A stretch of 64,000 bases of DNA, from contig CM068827.1 in NCBI GenBank assembly GCA_028554795.2, positions 75,341,244-75,405,243 of the forward strand, given 5' to 3'. This stretch comes from Sinohyriopsis cumingii. Taxonomy: Eukaryota; Mollusca; Bivalvia; Unionida; Unionidae. This document shows, piece after piece, positions 29,154-39,678 of this stretch (positions are counted from its first letter, which is position 1; every line of letters begins with the position of its first letter). Made by a program: the position numbers and the translations under genes. The notes below the pieces were generated by a model. The model did not search any database and was not told the origin of the DNA. It saw only the letters and a program-made list of their open reading frames with translations.

Positions 29154-29613
29154 ATGCGGTATATTCATGCACTACTCGATGCGGAGACGTTGCTGGATTT
29201 CTTGAGATTGCATCAAGAACATTTAAAACCTCGTTTCCGCAAATGGGCGGATCAACTAATGTTTGTGTTGGTAGCGTCGACTGCCACACTGGAACATTAT
29301 AAAATCTGCTGTTGAGAGTGCGAGGCACTCCGCGGACATACTTGAGAAACTCAACTGGCGGTGCTAAACCGTACGAATCAAAATAGATAATTCCACGTGG
29401 ATCGATCGCGTAAGCAACCCAGTGAGTTCCAGGACCGTCTTTGTTGTCGAGATTGATAATGCCAGTTTCTGGATTATTTGGTCGTTCCGGTAATTGATCT
29501 CGCATGAATACACCTCTGAAATGTTTTATACGCAATTTTTTAACAGCATCTAATAAATCAAAATTGCTCATTGGAGACTGACGAAGCGTTTTTAAACCCG
29601 TTTTGGGTACCAT
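29125..29613 (-). CDS. PRO: Maturation protease, adenain-like Cys protease
   Basis: 162 residues. The catalytic residues are H64 (in GTHWVAYAI), D79 (in YFDSYG) and C125 (in PPICGNEV), with Q117 a candidate oxyanion residue; this His-Asp-Cys order is that of adenovirus protease. It should cleave capsid precursor proteins during virion maturation. An alternative start, MSNFDLLDAVKKL, lies at 29571. The longer start overlaps the end of the pX-like gene by 22 bp. The C-terminal tail is derived from palindromic modules. Confidence 0.93.
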   Translation of the reverse strand: MVPKTGLKTLRQSPMSNFDLLDAVKKLRIKHFRGVFMRDQLPERPNNPETGIINLDNKDGPGTHWVAYAIDPRGIIYFDSYGLAPPVEFLKYVRGVPRTLNSRFYNVPVWQSTLPTQTLVDPPICGNEVLNVLDAISRNPATSPHRVVHEYTASRNASVSNA

Positions 29614-30032
29614 GATGCCGGAGTTCCTGGTAGTCTTAGACCGCGTCCCTTTTTTTTGTATCCATTTCCGGTTGCTTTCTTTAGTGCCATTCCAGCTGCG
29701 GTTCCAACTGCACCTAACGCTGCAGCTTTTGCCGCTGCGCCAAGTAATCCTGGAATTTCAGCAGCTAGTATTGGGATGAGCGGAAATATTCCACCGGTTT
29801 TGGTCATGTCCTTGATAGCTGCAGCAGAGAAATCAAGTCGGACACCGGTTTTTGCTGTTAGTGCCTTATTAAGATGTTTAAGCTGAGTATTAGTCAACGA
29901 CAATTTGTTTGGACCACCAGTAATCTGATCTCGTTTTAACGTTATTGATGTCCCGCACGTGCTTGCGTTCTTCGATTGCAATTTCTTCGTTTGACCGGAA
30001 GTCAAGGTGACATTAACGTGACTGTATGACAT
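29592..30032 (-). CDS. pX-like small virion protein (hydrophobic segment plus basic tail)
   Basis: 146 residues. The N terminus resembles a small beta domain. A Leu-rich helix follows (SLTNTQLKHLNKAL), then a long Gly/Ala/Leu hydrophobic segment (about 85-117) and a basic Gly-rich tail (KKKGRGLRLPG). This layout matches the small gene between capsid and protease in other Polintons and adintoviruses, compared there with adenovirus core or membrane-active peptides. Function is not proven. Confidence 0.7.
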   Translation of the reverse strand: MSYSHVNVTLTSGQTKKLQSKNASTCGTSITLKRDQITGGPNKLSLTNTQLKHLNKALTAKTGVRLDFSAAAIKDMTKTGGIFPLIPILAAEIPGLLGAAAKAAALGAVGTAAGMALKKATGNGYKKKGRGLRLPGTPASWYPKRV

Positions 30033-30057
30033 TATATTTCAGAGATTGATCTAATTG

Positions 30058-31512
30058 TTACATGTTTTCTACTGGAGCGTCAATGACTCTCATTCGTCCG
30101 CCAACACCTTCAAGCAGCATTGCTTTATCGGAGAGTATAACCGCGACAGCTCTAAACCCAGCAGGGCCTGCAATTGTAGTTGGAACTAGAGGGGGACCTA
30201 CGACTTGATTTGCATTAACGATTGCCGGGGGAAACACACCGACATTAGCTCGAAAATAAATATCAACGACAGTTTGTTTGGCTAGATCAAGATGTTCCAA
30301 CGAAAAGTAATAAATCGGGTACAGCGTTGTGAAATCCAACTGTGATATTTGCAGACCAGTGTCGACATTCTGATCGCGCCCCATAAATGTCATCAAACGA
30401 TGATACGCGCGTGCAACTTGATTATTCCTAAAACTTATTGTTATGTCTTCGGATGGTTCTTGATGACCGTTTATCCGCAGCGAAACATTAGTGACTCCAA
30501 GATTGTCAAATATCATGTGACTTCTTACTTGCGAACCCGTTCTGCTACTATTTTGAAGTGCGATAAAAATGTGACGCGGTGCTGATACCCCCTGTTGTGA
30601 TGATATATGCCAAGTAAATTGTCCAACTCCAGAACCTTGAATAGAATCTGTTGTTGTTGTTAACCATGATATTAATGATTTGCCGCCTTGGTCCATAAAA
30701 GAGAGAAGTCGTTGTTCCTCAGCGAGCGATGGTGTCATTGTTGGCATCCACAATGCAAGTTTTGATAATATTACCTTACCGTGAAGTGCTTCCGTGTTAG
30801 CAACTGTATCAGCTACTTGATGCCAGAGAGCGTCGTTGTCGTCACCTTTTCGGGTGAGTACAACTGAATGCTTGGCTCCAAAAATAACCCTTCGGACATT
30901 TCTGCAGAGCCCAAAAATGTGAGACAGCGGAATTGCGCATGAAAAATCTCTGCGAGCTCCTGTTAGCATTAATTTACGCGTAGAAAACCCAAGATTATAA
31001 TCAGGATTTGTTGATATTACTGCGGTTGTATCTGCTGCTCCTCCTCCTGCTCTTACAGGACCTATAATAACGTTTCTTTGATCGGGAAATTGACTATTAT
31101 CCTTAGCGAACATCATTGTTGGGCCAGCTGATCTAGTGTAATCATCTGAATATCGTGCTAATCCAAGAATAGTTGTAGCAACGTCAACATTATCCTGAAT
31201 TGTTTCAATCTCCCTCCCATCAATGCTGTATGAAGCATTTTTAAATAGCGCCATGATGCCATTATTAACAAAACCAACTCGGGTATCAATGTTGTATTCG
31301 GTATCATCATTTTTCAAAATAATACCTTCGACTTCAAGAAATGCTTCCGCGGGCAAGAAATATCTACTTGTGTCTTGGACTTGCAATTCAATTCGACCCC
31401 GTTGATTAGGTGTTCGTGCTTCGTAAGAATAATACTGATAATCGCGCACGGATTCGTCTTTGAGTGTTGGTGCGTCCATGTCGAACGCGGGATCAGATAC
31501 ACGTTTGAACAT
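30058..31512 (-). CDS. MCP: Major capsid protein, double jelly-roll
   Basis: 484 residues. It carries the signature order of Polinton capsid proteins: an early beta region FLEVEGIILKND, then VNNGIMALFKNASYSIDGREIE near 80-105, and a second jelly roll ending with PIYYFSLEHLDLA. The protein should form hexon-like capsomers. Length is normal and there is no frame break. It lies between the pVI-like and pX-like genes, as in related elements. Its start follows 'ttatataaa', an AT-rich box. Confidence 0.92.
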   Translation of the reverse strand: MFKRVSDPAFDMDAPTLKDESVRDYQYYSYEARTPNQRGRIELQVQDTSRYFLPAEAFLEVEGIILKNDDTEYNIDTRVGFVNNGIMALFKNASYSIDGREIETIQDNVDVATTILGLARYSDDYTRSAGPTMMFAKDNSQFPDQRNVIIGPVRAGGGAADTTAVISTNPDYNLGFSTRKLMLTGARRDFSCAIPLSHIFGLCRNVRRVIFGAKHSVVLTRKGDDNDALWHQVADTVANTEALHGKVILSKLALWMPTMTPSLAEEQRLLSFMDQGGKSLISWLTTTTDSIQGSGVGQFTWHISSQQGVSAPRHIFIALQNSSRTGSQVRSHMIFDNLGVTNVSLRINGHQEPSEDITISFRNNQVARAYHRLMTFMGRDQNVDTGLQISQLDFTTLYPIYYFSLEHLDLAKQTVVDIYFRANVGVFPPAIVNANQVVGPPLVPTTIAGPAGFRAVAVILSDKAMLLEGVGGRMRVIDAPVENM

Positions 31513-31523
31513 TTTATATAAAA

Positions 31524-31976
31524 TTATTGTCGTCTAAAACGAAATCCGCTTCCTGATATCAGACTTGTATTTATTTGTTCGGGTGTTTGGGCTACTAACT
31601 CTGCGAGTTTTTGACTGGCAGCCTGATTTATCACTTTACTGACGTCCGCGGGCATAAGTTCAGTACTGGCCAGTTTCACCGGTGGTGGTTTTTTTAATCT
31701 ACGAGTTAACCGTGATAGTCTATCCTTGATTGACGCGAATGCTTTCCCGGCGAGATCACCAACAGATCCAAGAGCTTTATCCTTGATAACATCAATAGCT
31801 TTCATCGACAATTGTTTTGCAATTGGAATCGCTTTAGGGGCTATTCTTGAAAACAAACCAGTAACTGTATCACCGAGACCATCTCCGTAGGTTGCTCTGT
31901 AGACTGGTAATCGCGAGTTTACTACGCGGACTTGTAACACACGAGCGTGTCCGGGTTGAGAATTGTGCACGATCAT
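31524..31976 (-). CDS. pVI-like minor virion protein
   Basis: 150 residues. After a short N-terminal arm comes GDGLGDTVTGLFSRIAP, then an amphipathic helical region (KQLSMKAIDVIKDKAL) and basic residues; it ends with a GSGFRFRRQ tail. A glycine-rich G-x-G followed by an amphipathic helix is typical of the gene upstream of the capsid in Polintons and recalls adenovirus pVI, a membrane-active protein. Assigned from pattern and position. Confidence 0.65.
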   Translation of the reverse strand: MIVHNSQPGHARVLQVRVVNSRLPVYRATYGDGLGDTVTGLFSRIAPKAIPIAKQLSMKAIDVIKDKALGSVGDLAGKAFASIKDRLSRLTRRLKKPPPVKLASTELMPADVSKVINQAASQKLAELVAQTPEQINTSLISGSGFRFRRQ

Positions 31977-32009
31977 TTTATTTAATTATTGTTTCTCTAA
32001 CTAAATTTG

Positions 32010-33332
32010 CTAGTCGCTGTAGTAACCATCCGCGAGTTCATCAATAAGTCCCCGGTAAACGCCGATATCCATAATGCCACGCTGAAATAGTCTCTGACAG
32101 ATATCTGCGGCTTCATTTATAATTTCCCGAGAGTTGTTTCCGGCTCGTTTTCCTCCTATGAGAACTTCCAACCGTGATACGTCATTGATGATATTATCAG
32201 GACAGATGTGGTTGTTATATCCGCGACCGGTGTAACCTTTTCCTGTTTTCTTTAGTTTTGCTGATATTTTAACAATTTCATCAGTTACAGATCTTTCCTT
32301 TTTTTCTATCTTTTCTACCTTAGAGTAGGTACCCTTTTTCGGTATTCCTTTTTGTAATTTTTCTTTTTCCTCCCTTAAATCTTTTAATTCATTTTGTAAT
32401 TCTTTTATTTTGCTTTTCAGTATTTCCTCTTTTGATATATCGTGGGGGATGGGCGACGAAACAGGAGTGGTAAAATCATCATCAGGAGCGCTAGCCCCCA
32501 TTTGTTCAGGTGATGAAATTTCAAGCACTGGATCAGGCAGTGTCATTGCGGGGTCTATTTTTAGAGCTGGTGGTTTCTTCTCCTGTAGTCTCGACTGTTT
32601 TTTCATTTCCTTTTCCTGTATTTTTTTCTTCTTTTCTTCCTCCCTTTCCTGCCTTTTCATTTCCATTTCCTGTATTTTTGCCTGCCTTTCCTTTTCCTTT
32701 GCCTTCATTTGTTGGTCTCTTAGTTCCTTATTAACCCCAATTACGCCAGTTTTTATAAAATTATAGGTATCATCAGTGCTAGATATTCGAGAAATACCTC
32801 GGTTTACTTTGTAAACATAATCCCTCCAATCAGCCTGGGTTATACCCGAGGCAGCTCCTGGTTTTAGAAAATCTTGCCGGTTAGGATAATTTAAGACAAT
32901 CCAAGCAGAAAACTCCTTAAGTTCATCCACGCTAGTAAGTGGAATATTTTTTATCTCAGTAATACCATCTTCGGTAAATTTATTAATAAATGTTTCCTTA
33001 GCAACTGTCACTACTCCGGCGGCACCTGGATCAGCTACAGCACCTGCATCTGCCTGTTGCTGTTTAAGTTCTTCTATTGCTTGAAGTAACCCTCGTTTTG
33101 ATTTTGTAGGGTCAGCAGGATCAGGTTTTCCTACAATTGCAGTTTTAACTTCACCAGTAGCTGCTGTAATAGGCTTAAATAATTCCTCCGCAGATGTTGC
33201 AAACTCAACTCGAGATTCTTGTCTTGCTTTTAATTTTTCTCTGACGGAATCACGAACGGGAAGAAATTTTTTAATTGCTTCGAGTCGTTCTCGTGCTAGT
33301 CTAGTTGTACGAGATTCGCCAATATTTGCCAT
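32010..33332 (-). CDS. Conserved Polinton coiled-coil protein
   Basis: 440 residues and the first gene of the virion block. Helical N terminus, a globular region about 115-195, then two strongly charged coiled coils (about 205-255 and 300-330) separated by a Pro/Asp/Ser linker. A GKGYTGRGY basic stretch comes next, and the C-terminal 65 residues (RLEVLIGGKRAGNNS...) match a tail I recognise from many Polintons. Function unknown; a capsid-associated or scaffolding role is plausible. The start box 'acaaataaata' is shared with the penton-like gene. Confidence 0.75.
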   Translation of the reverse strand: MANIGESRTTRLARERLEAIKKFLPVRDSVREKLKARQESRVEFATSAEELFKPITAATGEVKTAIVGKPDPADPTKSKRGLLQAIEELKQQQADAGAVADPGAAGVVTVAKETFINKFTEDGITEIKNIPLTSVDELKEFSAWIVLNYPNRQDFLKPGAASGITQADWRDYVYKVNRGISRISSTDDTYNFIKTGVIGVNKELRDQQMKAKEKERQAKIQEMEMKRQEREEEKKKKIQEKEMKKQSRLQEKKPPALKIDPAMTLPDPVLEISSPEQMGASAPDDDFTTPVSSPIPHDISKEEILKSKIKELQNELKDLREEKEKLQKGIPKKGTYSKVEKIEKKERSVTDEIVKISAKLKKTGKGYTGRGYNNHICPDNIINDVSRLEVLIGGKRAGNNSREIINEAADICQRLFQRGIMDIGVYRGLIDELADGYYSD

Positions 33333-33365
33333 TATTTATTTGTCCACGATTTAATTTCCCCGCGA

Positions 33366-33515
33366 AAACTCTTCGAGGGATCGGGGACATTTTTTTTTGT
33401 CCTGTATTCTGAATAGAAGGGTTTATTTCGTCGAAATAAGCCCTCTATCGAGGAATAGTTTCCCGGAGGGGTTTGTCATGAAAATAGTTTCGGTCTGTTC
33501 GCCCCCTCTGCTGCT
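33366..33515 (-). repeat. Right terminal inverted repeat, 150 bp
   Basis: Exact reverse complement of 17441-17590. The element ends ...CTGCTGCT at 33515. Confidence 0.97.
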
Positions 33516-33520
33516 ACTTC
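33516..33520. repeat. Right target-site duplication (ACTTC)
   Basis: Matches 17436-17440. Confidence 0.85.
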
Positions 33521-34561
33521 ATACTTACTGTTTTAATGGACGTTTGGGATAATGGTCAAATCAATCGGGGGTTTTTATATACGTGTATATATACGACAAG
33601 AGCTGATACATGCCTTCTAAGAGAGAATTGTAAATCGTTCGGAAGACAGACACTTAGTAACATGCAACACTCAAGGTGGCTTCTTCTTAGGGTGTTTCAC
33701 GATTGTGCGCAAGCATGAGGAAGTGTGGAAGCTGTTGTTGAAATTTTTTTCTAATCGAATATATGATATACTAAGTGATTGCCTATTATTTATTTATTAT
33801 TTATTATTCCTTTTATTTAAACAGTAATGTCAGCAAATGACATCAAGATGTTATTTTATTGATTGGACACCTCTGTATTTGTGTCCACCCACGCCATAAG
33901 GGTCTGAATACGATTTCATCGTTCCTTTCGTTATTCTGCTTGGAAGAGATCTACTCTGCCAATCTTCATTCGGACATAGAGCATAATAAATTTAACTATA
34001 TATTCTCTACATTTGTTTCTCAGTACTGAACTTTCCACTGCGTGATAACCAATAAAAATCATAGGTTAATCTAAAATACCTTCAGAGATGACTTCACGGT
34101 GAAGTTCTTGTCAATTGTTCACTGGCATTTATTTTTTTTAAATTTATTTTTAACAGGCTGGACTGTAAACAAACCAGCATGCAATGAAAACACATATTTC
34201 ACTTCCAGATCATCACCAAGACCTAATTACTCACTGTACACTGTCGCTGAAACACACACAGACATCCACACCATAAGCGCATATCCTAAAGAATAAAGAA
34301 TTGCCTATAAATCCATACCAAGAATGCCTAAATCTAACTCGTATATCACCACTAAAAGGAGACAGGAAAAAATGCTCTAAAAATAGACTAGGACTATATT
34401 CGTGGGTACTAAACCGGAACTATTGTGTCCCGATTCCATCCCATCGTCTTCCGTCCGCTTCTGACATTGCTAATTTCCACTATCTGACTGCAGACGATAA
34501 AATATTAAAGAAATCATAGATTGACATTAAATTGATCAGTACTGTTTTGTTTTTGTTTCAG
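33521..34561. other. Host intron right of the Polinton
   Basis: AT-rich intron ending in a good polypyrimidine tract and AG at 34560-34561. No other feature recognised. Confidence 0.6.
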
Positions 34562-34665
34562 GGATATAGAGGAGATTCAGGAGATGCGACAAGACATTAC
34601 GCAGGCTATTCCGATACAACCCTGGGAGGTCGAACCCGAGATTGAGACAGATAAGAACACGTCCA
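34562..34665 (+). CDS. Host gene A, internal exon
   Basis: Candidate exon of 104 bp: one base, 34 codons (DIEEIQEMRQDITQAIPIQP, then an acidic part), one base. Donor 'gtgggt' at 34666. Phases agree with 16216-16351 before it and 38573-38616 after it. It is the first exon downstream of the Polinton. Confidence 0.7.
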
Positions 34666-34770
34666 GTGGGTATCCATAGGATTAAAATAGTCATCAGCCC
34701 TGGTGTTGAACAATCATAAGTTTATTATTTTAGGAAGTGATTTACTCAATATTTTTCATCTACAGTGGCC

Positions 34771-34776
<6 letters not shown>

Positions 34777-34806
<30 letters not shown>
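34777..34806. repeat. (CA)n microsatellite
   Basis: About 15 CA units. Confidence 0.95.
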
Positions 34807-34807
<1 letters not shown>

Positions 34808-35398
34808 TCAGTCTGGAAAAAATAGCTTTACTTTTATTTCCTTGTATGTTACGATTTTCAGAGCTTTAATTGAACTAATCCATAAATGGTTGTAATAGAG
34901 ATTTCAACACAAAAGTTATGATAAAGCCCGATTAATCGAATGTTATTACCTACTGAAATCATTCAGGACTCGAGATCATGGAAATGTGAGACTGAATTTG
35001 ATACTGACTTACACTATCTGCCAATCAAAAACTACCTTTGAAAAGTAACTTCATTTGTTTTTTATTCTTGTTTTATGAACACAGATCTGACCAAATAGAC
35101 TCAAGGTTAAAAAATAAAAATATAACTTACTGACATTAGATTTTTGTATAGCAATTCTGAACAATCACTATGATTTTGATTCCGAAGATTGTATTATTCT
35201 TTTGTTTTATTATGCATAACGTTCATGAAAAAGAACGTTTTTAAAATTTATTTTTTCATTTTAAGGTGAATAAATTCTTATATTGGTCGTTGCACCTGTC
35301 CGTAGATTGATGCTAGATGTACACATTTACATCCACATATGTGTATGCATTTATCTCTCATATATATGTGTGTGTGTGTTATTATTAATACCTGTTTT

Positions 35399-37420
35399 GA
35401 TGAGAAAATGGTAGAAACTTTGGAAGATGCTGCTTGTATAGCCAACTATTCCCTGACTTATAAAGTTTCATTTGTCAACAAGCCTTTCAGCAGATATTTA
35501 GTAAAATCAGATCACAGCATTATAAGAGTACTTACAAATCTCTATCTTACACAACTTATAGGAATCAAACTTCTTTAAAGGCAGATCAGAAATAGTTATC
35601 TCTTCTTACATGCACTTATTGCAAGGAAATATGGCAATTTATTTCTGCTTTGTGTAAGTTTAAAAAATAAGCAACATAGATCCTTTCGATGATTCATTTA
35701 TTGGTCAGTCTTTTGAAGATATCACGTTTGCTCATGGTACTTATCAATCGAACGGTATTGATCACAGTGGTTCTCCTTTTACCTCTCATTCTCTCAATTC
35801 TAATCAAGATGATGAACAATAATTACTTGTCGTCGAACAGGAAAATTACCCTGAGATCTCCTATTTGTTTGAGAGGGCTATTAGTAATACTGAAGCCCCA
35901 TAGGTACTAACTCGATATTTTCTGAAAAAGGGGGTCCTGGTGAGACTACCTGAGGTAACTGCTTGTGACGAGTGGTCAGTGAACTGTCACATTATTGTTC
36001 CCAAGTCGTATAAACAGGAAATTCTTAGTTTAACCCACGAAACTCCATTGGCTGGTAATTTAGGAGTTAACAGGACTCACCACAAGATCTTGAATCGTTT
36101 CTATTGGCCAAAAATTAAATGTGATGTTTCCAAATGCTGTAGATCTTGTTATACTTGTTAAATAACCAGTTTTAGTTCTTTTTAAGTAGTTTTTGGACGT
36201 ACTGTCCATGGCCCATTTAAGTTATTAAAAGAGAAACTTCTTTTAACAGAGGATTCAGAGGTCAATTTTCTTGATTATGTTTCTGATTGTGAAGTGGTAA
36301 GAAATAATCATTAGTCTACTCAAAAATGAAATTAAGGTATGAAAAAACTGCAACAGAAAGTACTATTGAGCTTGGTGATCAAGTTCTGGCTCTCTTGCCC
36401 ATACCTCAAAATCGTCTTGAGACTTAGTAGTATTGTCCTTAAAAAGTTAAATAGAAAGTGACTTAAATTCCATTATTAATACTCCTGGCTGTAAATATGT
36501 TAAAGGAGTATGTTGATAGAGATATACCTGTGAATCAGTCAATTTAGTTGTACCTATCCCACAGCAAAGATTTAAATTATGGCATGCAAGCAGATTGTAA
36601 TGATTTTGGTTTCACCATTCTATAAAATTCAGAAATATCGGAGAATATGGATCAGAAACATTCCTATATAGTCACAAGGAAAAGGTGAACTAAATCGGCT
36701 ATTATTTGAAAACGAGCAATTGTTTCCAGATGTTAAAACCCAAACAAGTAAAGTCTACCATGATGCTGAATTGTAGATTCTATACCTGTAAAACAGCACC
36801 TTACAGGATAAATCCTTTCAACCCAGAATGTTTGAAAAATTAAACTGAATATTTTTTGGAGAATGATTTTATGGAAATGAGCAAATGTAACTGGAGTTCA
36901 TCATGTACTCTTGTGTCAAAAACAGATAATACTTTCCATATGTGCACTGACTACAGAAAAGTGAACAGTATCACTAAAACAGATTAATTTCCAATTAGAA
37001 GAACTGATGATGTATTGGCAAACCAGAAATGCAAAATATGTCACAAAGTTCAACATGTAAAAAAGCTTATGGCAAAATCAACTTATTGACAGAGCAAAAG
37101 AAATTTTGGCCTTTGCAGCTCCAGATGGATTTTACCAGTACACAGATATTTCTTTTGGTATGAAAAAATTCTCTCATTTCATGAAAATGTTAACATCTAA
37201 TATAGATGGCTATGATGCATACATTTATGACATCATTAAATACAGTGACACATTGAAAGTCCACCTGGAAACTATCCAGAAATTCTTTGTCTGACTAAGT
37301 GAGGCAGATCTGACAATTAATGTTAGCAAAAATAAGTTTTGCCAAGCTTGTGTTACATTATTAGGACATATTGCAACATCATTGCCAACCTGTGTATGAA
37401 GAAAATTTCCAATCACAGTA
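35399..37420 (+). pseudogene. Ty3/gypsy retrotransposon relic, Gmr1-like (integrase before reverse transcriptase)
   Basis: In order: a possible gag tail (about 35405-35480); an integrase H2C2 zinc domain (35940-36161, with GVNRTHHKILNRFYWPKIK and a final CRSCYTC); the integrase C-terminal part (FGRTVHGPFKLLKE near 36190); and reverse transcriptase (CTDYRKVNSITKTD near 36945; SFGMKKF near 37150; YIYDIIKYSDT near 37222-37254, a decayed YxDD box). The integrase catalytic core is missing, and stops and frameshifts are frequent. Integrase upstream of reverse transcriptase is the diagnostic order of Gmr1 elements. No long terminal repeats were seen. Confidence 0.75.
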
Positions 37421-37683
37421 AATCCTACATAAATACATTTATTAGAATATACATTTTATGACTCTCTTATTAAAACTACAGAAATGTGCAAGACCAACAG
37501 GTTTTGTAAAACTTAAGAAATAATTATCAAAATTACAAAATGAAAATTTAAGCGGAACTTAAAAAATTATGAATACAAAATAATTCCAAAAGTTCTATCA
37601 CAAGTTCTATAGAATCGAATGTTCTGAATAAATTCCAGATCCTCAAATGTACACATTTATAATTAAAAAAAAGACTGTGGTCC

Positions 37684-37895
37684 TAGGTGGCCAAGTGGTC
37701 TGAAGCACTCACCTTTACCTCTGTCCACATGGGTTTAATCTCGTGTTCAGCTAATATGGATGTGTGAGAAAGCTTGCCAGTAACTTCCTGTGGGTTAGTG
37801 GTTCTTCCTAAATTCTTCCTCCACCAGTTATACTGGCCACCAAGTATAACCTATCATGTGCTAAAAAATGGCATTAAGCCCAAAACAACAACAGC
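37684..37895 (+). repeat. tRNA-derived SINE (family B)
   Basis: A-box-like 'ggtggccaagtggtctgaagc', B-box-like 'catgggtttaatctcg', then a tail with 'agaaagcttgccagtaactt' and 'gctaaaaaatggcattaa'. An A-rich CAA end follows. Confidence 0.75.
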
Positions 37896-38572
37896 AACAA
37901 CAGAGCCAAGGCAATTAAATAAAATCATTACAATTTCACATCAGTCCTTGATTTTTAATGGCATCATTGTTTACATTAACACATTTCAATTATCAAGGTA
38001 TTATCTTCCATGTTGATTTGTTTCTTTTCAATGAAATATTACATAATAAATGGGCTGAATATGTGTTAGAAGTTATGAACCAGCGAATTTTACAAATTTG
38101 TAAATTTCTGTTTGTATTGTGGGACATGGTTAAACTCCAGATCTTTGGTATCAACAAGACAGTGCAGCTTTATTGACATATTGTCACTCCAAATAAAAAA
38201 ATTAGCCAACATTTCTTAAAGTAACTATTTTCACAGGTAAATACCACTTGGTTATGTACAAAAGTAGCATGTAATCAGATGAAGAAGTGCATGTCGGTCT
38301 TGTTCTTCATTGTACGGTCTTCATGGATTTCTGGAGAATTGAGATGGGGGGGTGGGGTAATTCATCAACCATCATAAAGTACTTCCAGTGATTTTTTTTT
38401 CCTTACTGAGGTGATATGAGGTTGAGAATGGCCATGTCCAGGAAATATGATGCAATTGTCCGAATGAAATGGTCAAAATATAATTAGATGGAGCCATTCA
38501 TAACTTCCAGGTATATAACACATGCAAATATACTTTAATAAGTTCTTGTAAGTTGATTTTCTATATTTTCAG

Positions 38573-38616
38573 ACACACAAACCATTGTACTAAGCAAATC
38601 TGAAAATTTTGCAACG
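38573..38616 (+). CDS. Host gene A, small internal exon
   Basis: Candidate exon of 44 bp: two bases, then 14 codons (TQTIVLSKSENFAT). Acceptor after 'tctatattttcag', donor 'gtaggt' at 38617. It leaves phase 0, as the last exon requires. Confidence 0.7.
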
Positions 38617-38935
38617 GTAGGTATACTGTGTGCAGTCACTGATTTTCTTTCTTTCATTACTGTAATTATTAGTCAGAGAGAGCTATCTGACATATATGCA
38701 TACATACATATATACATACATTCACAAAAGAACCCCATTTCACTATCTTCTCTGTTGAAAGAAATTGGTGTACTCACTAACTTGTATCAAAGGATCTGGA
38801 AGTCTGATAAAAATGGTCACTGTAAGAGTAAGTAAATTAGCCTGGGTTTGTGCAAGGCCAATGCACATGAAGAGTTTGCACTCTAGTTGAACAGACATGT
38901 CTCTTAATCTGGTGGTTATTGGATAGGTTCCACCC

Positions 38936-39284
38936 ACTAACCACCTCACAATGAAGACAATGACCAGTCCCCCCTTACTAACCACCACACACTGAAGACA
39001 ACGACTGGTCCCCCCTACTAACCACCTCACAATGAAGACAACGACTGGTCCCCCTCCCTAATAACCACCTCACAATGAAGACAATGACCATTCCTCCCCT
39101 ACTAACTACCTCACAATGAATGCAACGACCAGTCCTCCCTACTAACCACCTCACAATGAAGACAACGACTGGTCCCCCCTACTAACCACCTCACAGTGAA
39201 GACAATGATCGGAACCCCCTACTAACCACCTCACAATGAAGACAATGACCGGTCCCCACTCTACTAAACACCTCACAATGAAGA
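38936..39284. repeat. 41-bp minisatellite, about 8.5 units
   Basis: Units of the form actaaccacctcacaatgaag followed by a variable C-rich end. The array is inside the last intron of host gene A. Confidence 0.95.
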
Positions 39285-39564
39285 TACATATTTTTGAACC
39301 AGATCAGAAATTATAAATTGGTGAATGAAATGACTTAGTGTTGTACATTTATTCATTTTATTTTTAAATGAGGGGGTAAAAACAAATAGGAGGGTAAGTA
39401 AGTATTATATATTAGCCTTCATGTCTGTCAGTATGTTTTCATATGTGTGTGTTGGTAAGTATGACAATCTCTGTCCATAAATCGATCTGCATTAGTGTCT
39501 GAATAAATATAAAAAAAAAACAAGAAATTACTCTTTTAATGCACATTTCCATATTGTGTTTCAG

Positions 39565-39678
39565 ATAGGAGATCAAAGACATCGTCGAAGACGATGCATA
39601 TCTTTTCTCCTTGTGTGCCTTGTGGTCATAATCTCAGCCAGTGTTATAGGGGTTGTCGCTGGAGTACTGAAACCATAG
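39565..39678 (+). CDS. Host gene A, terminal exon with membrane anchor
   Basis: Acceptor 'tgtgtttcag'. 37 codons and a stop: IGDQRHRRRRC, then a 23-residue hydrophobic helix (ISFLLVCLVVIISASVIGVV), then AGVLKP and stop TAG at 39676-39678. With basic residues before it and only a few residues after it, the helix looks like a C-terminal tail anchor. Three phase-consistent junctions upstream support the model. Confidence 0.75.
   Translation: MGDQRHRRRRCISFLLVCLVVIISASVIGVVAGVLKP

Larger units (their letters stand above)
17441..33515. mobile_element. Complete Polinton/Maverick (adintovirus-like) element, 16,075 bp
   Basis: Defined by 150-bp inverted repeats without a mismatch, AG...CT termini and flanking ACTTC duplications. 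It encodes the Polinton hallmark set: protein-primed-type PolB, RVE integrase, FtsK/A32 packaging ATPase, adenain-like protease, double-jelly-roll capsid and a penton-like protein. No gene contains an intron. Most frames are intact; the only clear break is an A10 frame change in the zinc-ribbon/PLA2 gene. Identical repeats and intact genes suggest recent insertion, or an integrated virus that is still competent; the sequence alone cannot tell which. It lies in an intron of host gene A, with its virion genes antisense to that gene. Confidence 0.97.

Noticed and set aside
17441-33515. Contaminating virus or assembly chimera
   Set aside because: The exact target duplication and host sequence on both sides, with phase-compatible exons flanking, indicate a true integration.
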